64,000 nucleotides of DNA from Stercorarius parasiticus. Lineage: Eukaryota; Chordata; Aves; Charadriiformes; Stercorariidae. The stretch lies in contig VWZL01002036.1 of assembly GCA_013396915.1 (NCBI GenBank), forward strand, positions 62,001 through 126,000, written 5' to 3'. Positions within the stretch are counted from its first letter, which is position 1; each line of letters begins with the position of its first letter. The notes beneath the pieces are model-generated. The model had not been told where the DNA came from and searched no databases. It saw nothing but the letters and a program-made list of their open reading frames with translations. Of the stretch, positions 13,001 to 64,000 are shown in pieces. The position numbers and the translations under genes were made by a program.

Positions 13001-16000
13001 GCGCAGTTTTCCTGGGGCGAATTGCTTCATCCAGAAGACTGTTAAGCAGAGAGCCTGAAAGAAAGGGATCTTGTTTCAACATCTATGATTTCAGAATCAT
13101 GATTCTAAGCTGAATAATTGCACACAAAAAATATAACGTGAAGTGGAAGTTGCCCTAGTCTGAAATCTTCAGCGGTAATTAGAGGAAATGGTTGGTTGTG
13201 TAATAATCTGCTATTTTTTGTTGCTCTTAGTCAAACAGATTCTTTATTGCTTTTTGCTGTTTGGGATAAGCACGGGATGCAAGCATGTACATATTTTTAT
13301 TTAAAAAGGAAGACAGCTTGATCTGTTATCCCTTCATAGCACAGAATATACAATAAAACATATGAGTACTCAACCGCGAGATTTATTATCTGCTGAGTTT
13401 TTCACATGCCAGTGCACCTAAAATTTGATATTAAGACTTATAGTTCTGCTTGATTTAAAAGTCTTAAAATCTTGGACCTCCTTCTCCGCAGCCTGTTACT
13501 CTTTTTCTGTGTGCTCTGGGTTGTGGTCTTGTGATGACTTCCCCTTGTGGCTTCTTCTTTCAAGCTGCTGTTGAACAACATCACCGTTAGTCCCATCTTC
13601 TCCATGCTTCGCTTCCAATTTCCCCACTGCTGACCAATATAACATAACACTGCAAAATACCTGGCATTCTTTTTGCAGTATATTAATTTTGGATGAAAGG
13701 CAATCAGGTCTGATGCCAAGGAGTAATTTGGTCCAAATTCATGAGACTGATCACTGATAAATTGAAGCACGTGTGTGTGTGCGTGCGTTGAAAGACTGGG
13801 CTCTGCTTTCATAACCTCTTCATAGTCCTCCTCATCAAGGGTTTAATCAATTCAGCATACCAATACTTCCGCTAAAGAAACAGTCAGTCTTCAGGGGAGT
13901 TAACTTTTCCTTTCTCTTGTCTTTTTCTTTTTCTTTTTTTTTTTTTCCCCTTCCTCTTCCTCCTTCCCTTGGTGTCTTGGTGCTGAAATGCCCCAAATTT
14001 GCTCGTATGTTTTCTTTTGAAACTACATGCAAGAAAGCAGTGAAAGGGCACATGAAATTCGCAGCTTTTTTTCAGTTGAATGAGAGGCTAAGCAGTGCTG
14101 AACATAAAATGTGCGCAGAGGGGTCCATGTTATGTGGGGACCGGCAGTTACCTGCTATTGCTTCACGTGGCTCTGCGGAGCCAAATATTTAAGGTTTCTG
14201 TACGTATTGGAGAAAAGGTGCGAGTTGGCTGAACGCTGAGCATCCTGCCACACGAAGATATTGGGGTACTGATATACTTAAGCTGACACTTCTATTTTGC
14301 TTTGCCTTCTCTTACTGACAATTTTGAGGCAGATTTTGCTTCTGTGTGTTAGTTTGTAACAGTTTGTAGGAGTCAATAAGTAAAACAAAGGCTGATATGT
14401 CTTTTGAGTAATAATAAATACCTTTATCTAGATATTGAATACTCCAGTAGTATTCCCAGTATCTAAACTCCAAGCTCATCTGAGATGGGATTTTAGTTCT
14501 TGGCGCTGAAATAATCATGATTTATTTCTTACAAAATTTTTGAGACTCTATCATTGTAGTTTGTTTAAATTAGATTATTTCTATGCACGCTATAAATTCT
14601 AGCTAAGTTACAGCTGAAGATAACTCAATCCTTTGTTCCCTGGGCAATCAGATCTCCTGTTGGAAGTTGCCGGGAGTTTGATCCTGGGCATTTTGCCTTC
14701 TCTAGCCCTCCGTGCCTCCTTATGTTTGCCTACTCCTGTAAATGACACACTGTAGCTATTGGACTTTGGTCCATGTTTCATTCATTAATAGCTGAATTTG
14801 GCTGGTGCTTTAAGGTGGTTTTTCAGCCCAGCTGGCAAAAAGAGCATCACCCTTGGTTTGTCCTGTCAGAAGTAAGCCCGAGGGAGCTGGGCAGGAGTTC
14901 TCTTGATGTTTGGGAGAGGCTTGAAGCAGGTATGTGCAAGGGCTTTACGCAGGTTTGAGCATCGATCCTCTTGCCACGCAGTCAGCTCAGATGCATGGGT
15001 GTAACGATCATCCCATTAAACTTTTAAAACAGTGCTGCAGGAGTAACATTGATCTGAACTGTTAACGACCAGGACTAAACGTGTCAGGCTGGAAGGCTTT
15101 CTCTTAACTGTATTGGGCCACTTGTTAGATAGATGAAAATAAATCTTGCCTTCTGAGGAAAAAACCATGAATTTGAAGTTGGTTAAAATACCGCTGTGAT
15201 GCAATGAAGGACAACTTGAAGCTAATGAACATGCTTCAGCTCTGTTTTTCAGTGGTGTGATGATTATGGCATTGATTGTGTAGTCAGCCCAATGGCAGCT
15301 GTTATGAAAACACTGGTAATTATTACTGGTCATTTTTTTATCTTACTCATCACTATTACTCATTTTTTTACTATTACTCGTTACTGGCAATGAGTAACAG
15401 TGATCATTTCTTAGAAGTATAATGTCCTTTTTACTTCTCTGCTAGACTAGTCTCTGGTACAAAATTGAATCCACAGGTTTATTATCTTTATGCTTCATAT
15501 CAGATTTAATGAAGAATTATTTTAATACTTCTGAAATTAGAAAACTATAAATAATTCTTATTAAGATAAGTTAAACAGCACTTCATTTTCTTCACTACGT
15601 AGTAGATGTGAAGGACCTAGATCCTCATCTAGATTGTACACTAGAACCTTGTCTGAGTGTCGTGCTGAGAGAGCTCAGGTTGATCTGATTTCTCCTTGAG
15701 CAGCACTTGTTCCTAGCAAAGAGAGACAAACTGCTGGAGCAATGAGAGATTGATCAAATAGGAGAAATCTTAAAAGAAAATACATTTCTTAAGTACATAC
15801 TTGATCTGTGTGATAGTTCCCATTACTCATGTGTTGATCTTCCTTGAATGAGAGATCAGTTAGGAGTCTACTTTATTGCAGATTACTTTTTTTCTTATTT
15901 TGTCTCTGCATAAAAAAAAAATGCCATGGGGTAGAAGGAAGAGGAAAAGTAAAATTCATTAAGTTGCCACTGTTGCTCATAGCTTTTGATTTGTTGTGTA

Positions 16001-17934
16001 TTGATTTTTGTCTGAGACTTCCATGTGAAAGAAATACAACAGTCTGTGGAATGCTTCGCTCACCTTTTAAAGCCTGATGAGACTGGTGATCTCAGAACAA
16101 ACATGATACACAAAATAGATCATTTGATTTTTTGTCTCTGTTATAACTATGTCATGGATGATCTGTTAGTTCTCATGTTTTAAAGCCAGTTACTAAAGGC
16201 AGCTATTCAGATCGGCAGATATTACCCTGGTTCAGTCACCTTTCTTTTTTTCTTTTTTTTTTTTAAAAGAAGACTAAAAGTCCCTTTTTTTCCTCTTTGT
16301 GGTTTTCAGTAACTTTAGAAACTCAATTGCTGTTGCCTTTTAATGCTTGATTCACCCTATATTCCTTTCAATTTACAGGGCAGCATTCCATCTAATGCTT
16401 GTTCTAAGAGCTTTTCTGAGCTCTTTTCTGATCAGTCTTGAACAATCCTGCTTGCCAAATTGGCAGTCGGCAAATGAAAAATTTTTCATCAGTAATACAT
16501 AAGAACAACTTCTGCCTGTCCAATAAATCTTTGTGACAGTTTTGTAGCATAGTATAAATGTGAAATAAACTTACCTTATAGGGAAAAAAGAGGGATTTTT
16601 GATTGATCTGTTCCTGTAGCACTGATGGGAAAGTAAATCTTGTAATTACTTCAGTTATCTAAAGACAAAACCAAAAGGATGGTGCATCGTGCTAGCTAGA
16701 AAATTCAGATTTTTTCATCAGCCATGTGGGCGTTTTCATTTTTGTTGATAGCATAGTGTGTCCCATCCAATGAAATTTCACACTTATTTTTCCAGATTGA
16801 GAAGAATCAAAATCATAACGCCAGGGGAAAGGAACTTTCAAATAATTCAAGGCTTTTAAACATGGGTTTCATGTAAATACGGATGCATCTTTACATGCTT
16901 AGCTTGTACTTGTGTTGATGTACTAGTGTGTGAGGATGTTCAAGAAACTGTAATACCCACCATGGCTGGCATAACATTCAGTCCTTCATGGTGCTTGCCT
17001 AGCCCACCGCGTGGCTGTGCCATGCCTCGACCTAGCACAGAGTTGCACCCATGTCTGGAGTGTACGTGTTCAGGCTTAATGTTTCCTTCTGCAAATAGAA
17101 ATTGCCTAGGAACATCTGCATGCATAACGAGAATGCATTTAATATTAATCAAACCCAGCTCGTCCCACCTTCTGTGCTTGTGTTCTGTTTTGCGTAGCCT
17201 TGTAAGCACCGCGCCATTTGTGGTGTTCTCCAATCTGACTGCAAAACCAATGTGCTGAAGTAAAAGCTTGATTCCCTACATTCTCACAAAGTTGTATGCC
17301 TGTGCCCTTGTTATATTATTATTTTTGAAGCTTCTTAAGAATCTCCGGTGTGCAGACTTACAACTCATTACAGGATGTCTCAGTAGGTGTTTGGGGTAAG
17401 GTTTTTTTTGATAGGATGGAGAGTATACTGTTTTGTACATAGCTTTGTGAACCAAGGTTTGCTTGTTGGCCAGCACTGGAAAGTGGAAAGATCAGGTCTG
17501 TGACTTCCCCCCGCCCCACCCCCCCGGTGGTTCATTCTCAGTTTCTGCAAAACTAAATCTTGCATAATGAACAATCAGCCTCTGTAATTCAGAACCGATA
17601 GTCCTTCCTCTGAGAAACGCTAGCTTTTCTAGCCATGGTAGCCGTTGGTCATTATAAAGATCAGCAACTACACCATAACATTTTTCTTTTTTAATTTAGA
17701 CTATGCAAATCCTGAAAAAGAAAAAAAGCACAAAACAAACAAGCAAAAAAAAAAAGTGCTTCCAGTTGATTTTTACAGCTATATGTGCTTATATGGTAGA
17801 AGTGTCACATATAGAAACATGTTACAATAATAACTTCAGTGGAACAGCATAAAGTTTTATCTTTGACTAACATTAACAGAAGGGTATATGTTGGCAGTGT
17901 GAGTTGTAGGCAGGATAGTTGATAAAATGTACAA
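10041..17934 (+). other. Left part of the presumed first HEATR5A intron, no other gene seen
   Basis: AT-rich sequence after the CpG island. It contains scattered short random frames, a perfect 9-bp inverted repeat at 11327-11349, T homopolymers near 13935 and 16250, and an internally repetitive stretch around 15330-15415 with a small hairpin. The longest frame (minus strand, 13438-13812, 124 codons) has no recognisable domain and I treat it as chance. Confidence 0.6.
11327..11349. repeat. Perfect 9-bp inverted repeat with 5-nt loop
   Basis: TAGTACTAG at 11327-11335 and CTAGTACTA at 11341-11349 are exact reverse complements around TTAAG. The stem can be extended by a G·T and a C-G pair. No gene is attached to it. 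Confidence 0.8.
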
Positions 17935-17937
17935 AAT

Positions 17938-18310
17938 GTAGACCCATCTAGGTTGGAAGGGGTTCTAGGATGTCTTTTTGTCCAACCTTTAGCTCAAAGA
18001 AGGGTTAACTCTGAGTTCAGACCAGGCGGCTTAGGGTTTTGTCCAGTTCAGTCTTAGAAACACTTGAGGGTGTTCTGCAGCCTCTAAGCATCTGTCCCAG
18101 TGGCTGATAATCCTTACAGTGAGAATCTTTTATTCTTCTATCCAATTGGAACCTTCCCCACTTCAATTTATGATACTTCTGGCATTATTCCTTTCTGTAT
18201 ACTTCAGTAAAGAACCCGTCTTCATCTTCTTGGTGGTCTTCCCTTGTGACGGCTGCTGTTAGGTGCCCCGGAGCCTTCTCTTCGCCAGGCTGAACCCTGG
18301 TCCCCCAGGC
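17938..18310 (-). mobile_element. CR1 LINE 3' fragment, old, reversed
   Basis: On the + strand it begins with the reverse complement of the CR1 3' end (ctaggttggaagg, then a ttgtccaacc block) and ends with the reverse complement of the conserved block that encodes LFSLEKRRLRGD (ccccggagccttctcttcgcc, about 18269-18289). Many substitutions and small gaps mark it as an old copy. It holds only the last part of the reverse-transcriptase frame and the 3' UTR, and lies antisense to HEATR5A in intron 1. Confidence 0.8.
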
Positions 18311-19114
18311 TGAAAGAAGTTTAGATTACTTTGAAATCTACGTGTACTTTTAATTTGTTCTCAACTTCATTCTTTTGAAGACTGATTGAAAAATGATTGC
18401 ATTTAAAGTAGCATGCAACCTGTATTTCATGTCCTGCCAGACTAAGTTAAAGTTGAATGACGTTTAAAGGGGAATGTTTTTGCCTATTGATTCTAATATT
18501 AATATTATATCTGGGAGCTAGGAGAATGGATTGATAATCCTCATGTCTTTTTCTATCCATGGTATTGTACGTGAATATTTCAGAACAGTTGAGTCACCTT
18601 TGCCAGTTTCACTGGTTGTTGATTTATACGTGCATGCTGTTGTATTGTTTATGACCATAATAAGGATGTGGTCGTTTGTGATAGCATTCCAGATTAATAC
18701 AATAAATATTTTCCACCTATGCTTTTTGAGATATATTGAAGTAATGTAAATCTGATGAAGGCACTGAAATCTTTCTAGAAAATAATTGTGATATTATGCT
18801 GTTTGAGCTTGCTTTTGTTTGTTTGTTTTAGAGTTAATCTGAGTTAACAAAACAAATAAGAAAGGTGGTTAAAAAAATCAAATTTTATGGTGAATACGAT
18901 GGGTCTGCCCAATTCAAATGCAACATGTAAACAGGTAATAATATTTATGGAATTCCAGTTCAGTGCCTTTTGGTGAGCTGTTCACTAATAAAAATTGTCA
19001 GTATGCAAGCCTTTGGAATTCTTGGGGTTTTGGGGTGTTTTTTTTTTTGTAGAACAGACACTTGTATTTCATGTGCTTTTTAAAAGGTGATTTTTGTGTT
19101 AACTCTTTCTCTAG

Positions 19115-19198
19115 AAAATCGAGCTCTTGACATCCTTTATCCAAGAACCTGGAGCAGCAGAGAGACAGTTTTTACAATGAGGGGAAATTATCTGCTGG
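19115..19198 (+). other. HEATR5A: Candidate second 5' untranslated exon of HEATR5A
   Basis: An 84-nt segment with a pyrimidine-rich acceptor (ttaactctttctctag) and a strong donor (CTGCTGG|GTAAGT). It lies between the CpG island and the first coding exon, on the right strand. An ATG at 19177 would, if joined to an exon beginning at 20699, open a 9-codon upstream frame that stops before the HEATR5A ATG. I have no transcript evidence. Confidence 0.4.
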
Positions 19199-20698
19199 GT
19201 AAGTGATCCGTGATCTTTTTTCAGTTGGGGAAAACAGCTATGAGTTGTAATCCTCAGCTGTGTATGTAAGTTGAATCAGTTGCTGTGGCTGTAGGTGACT
19301 TAGATATACTCGACATCGGGACAGGCCTTGGGTGAGGTAAAAAGGAGGGTTTATGACATGTAATTTCCTGCTGACCAGTGATGAAACTACTAAATATTTG
19401 ATGAAATACGTAATCCTACTTTTTTTGTACATTTCAAAAAATGTGAGGATAGAGTTAAGGTCTATGAGCATTCCAGGAGTGAGATAACTGGTAAATTGTG
19501 AACATCTCTATGTACCTAGGCGGATGAAATATATATAGATGTACTTAGGCATGTATATTTATCTCCTGATTGTAATTTTATAGTGTGATGCCTTGTCAAG
19601 CTGCCTGGTATTTCAGGTAAATTTGAAGTGACAGTTCATTATAGTAAATTAGATATGACTAATTTCCTTTGTGAGTAAATTTTACATAAAAAATGTGCAG
19701 AAAGTAGTAAAGGTAACCTTCTGCTGTGCATTTGATGACAACCCAAGTACTGAATTATTTACCACTGCTTTGTATTGCCCATTTACTGTTTGATGGATCG
19801 TTTTACACTATAATATTGTTACTGCATAGGAAAAAAATGTGTGTTCAGCAGTCTCAGTGACCTCTGGAAAGGATAATTTGTTTGGGAGTTTAAAATACAG
19901 TTGCCATTTTACCAGAATCTCCTTTACTATTTTTGTTTGCAAATCCTACACAATATTATATTTTGTAGTTTGAGGCTATATGGTATTTAAATAGTGTGTG
20001 TGTGTGGGGAAATAACATTGGAAGTATTTTTCATCTTGGCTTGCTTCTAATTATGCCTGTCAACAATGTGAAAATTCACAAAATAGTCTGAGACATATCA
20101 GTAAAATATAATTTCTTTTGAACTTTTAGTTTCTGAAACCATCCTTTTTTCAGGTGTGGGGTTTTTTTGAAAAAAGACAGCAGCAGAGGTTTGTTCAGCA
20201 ATGAAGTTCTGTTTTTATTTTATGCCTTGCTTGGCATTGAGAATACATAAAGTGTTTGAATAAGGTGTTAGCATTTCTATTTGTGAACATAAATAATAGG
20301 AGTTTGCTAGATGTAGGTTACTGCTATTGCTGCACTTAATTCTAGATCACAAAAGTCATTATATTTGGGGCCAGTTGATCATTATTTTCAGGTATATACA
20401 TGATCAAGTACTAGTAAACCTCACTTCATGCAAAATAAGATGAAGAAAAAATAGTTGTTCAGTGAGAACTACTGTGATTTTTCTGAAGTATATTTAATTT
20501 TAATTTGTATATTACATCAATACCATTATCTCATTTGCAAAACCATTAAGTATTACTAAAGCCCCCTAAATAAAACTACTGTAATCTTTTTTTTTTCTTC
20601 CCAATTTTAAGTTTTGTTTTGAAAGTTTAGTTTTAATAAGCCAAGCATAAATATAATATGATTGCTGACTCCAGTAATTTTTTTCTTTTTCTGTTTAG
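19199..20698 (+). other. Presumed intron in the HEATR5A 5' UTR region
   Basis: AT-rich sequence with no gene, transposon or RNA that I recognise. A short TG run is at about 19994-20006. The right border at 20698 is the end of a strong pyrimidine tract plus AG. Confidence 0.45.
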
Positions 20699-63903
<43,205 letters not shown>

Positions 63904-64000
63904 GCAAGTGTTGAAAGTCAGAAGTCTTAAGTAATAGAGCCTCTGAAATTTTCATTTTGCTTGATCTGTCACACAAGAAAAAGGAAATAAATCATCTACC

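Noticed and set aside
13438..13812. 124-codon minus-strand frame in intron 1
   Set aside because: No family resemblance, no splice partners, no conserved motif; length is compatible with chance in 64 kb.

Overview
The window is nuclear DNA from a bird. The repeats say so: four CR1 LINE fragments, two of them ending in the CR1-type ATTCTATGATTCT tail, and an avian retroviral solo LTR. Long AT-rich introns, GT-AG splice sites and a CpG-island promoter fit a vertebrate genome. I cannot name the species. Nothing suggests bacterial, plasmid or phage DNA, and there is no CRISPR array or rRNA.

Layout. Positions 1-106 are the end of the last coding exon of DTD2 (a D-aminoacyl-tRNA deacylase), + strand. 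Positions 107-8700 hold its very short 3' UTR and intergenic DNA without a recognisable gene. A CpG island spans about 8725-10040, is interrupted by a 235-base assembly gap (9162-9396), and is the likely promoter and untranslated first exon of HEATR5A. The rest, to the right edge, is HEATR5A on the + strand: one or more 5' UTR exons, then 25 coding exons from the ATG at 20850 to 63903. They join in frame for 4,035 nt (1,345 codons), about two thirds of the roughly 2,040-residue protein; the remainder lies beyond the window. The DTD2-HEATR5A order and orientation match the mammalian locus.

The two genes are neighbours, not a pathway: DTD2 edits mischarged tRNA, while HEATR5A is a HEAT-repeat alpha-solenoid of the HEATR5/Laa1 family linked to AP-1 and clathrin traffic. 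I found no novel multi-gene system. The observations most worth checking concern splicing of HEATR5A: a candidate 27-nt in-frame microexon at 56177-56203 with a well-formed branch point and splice sites, a 330-base pyrimidine minisatellite 0.8 kb upstream of it, a GC-AG intron after the last visible exon, and a long hairpin beside two competing acceptors of coding exon 12.
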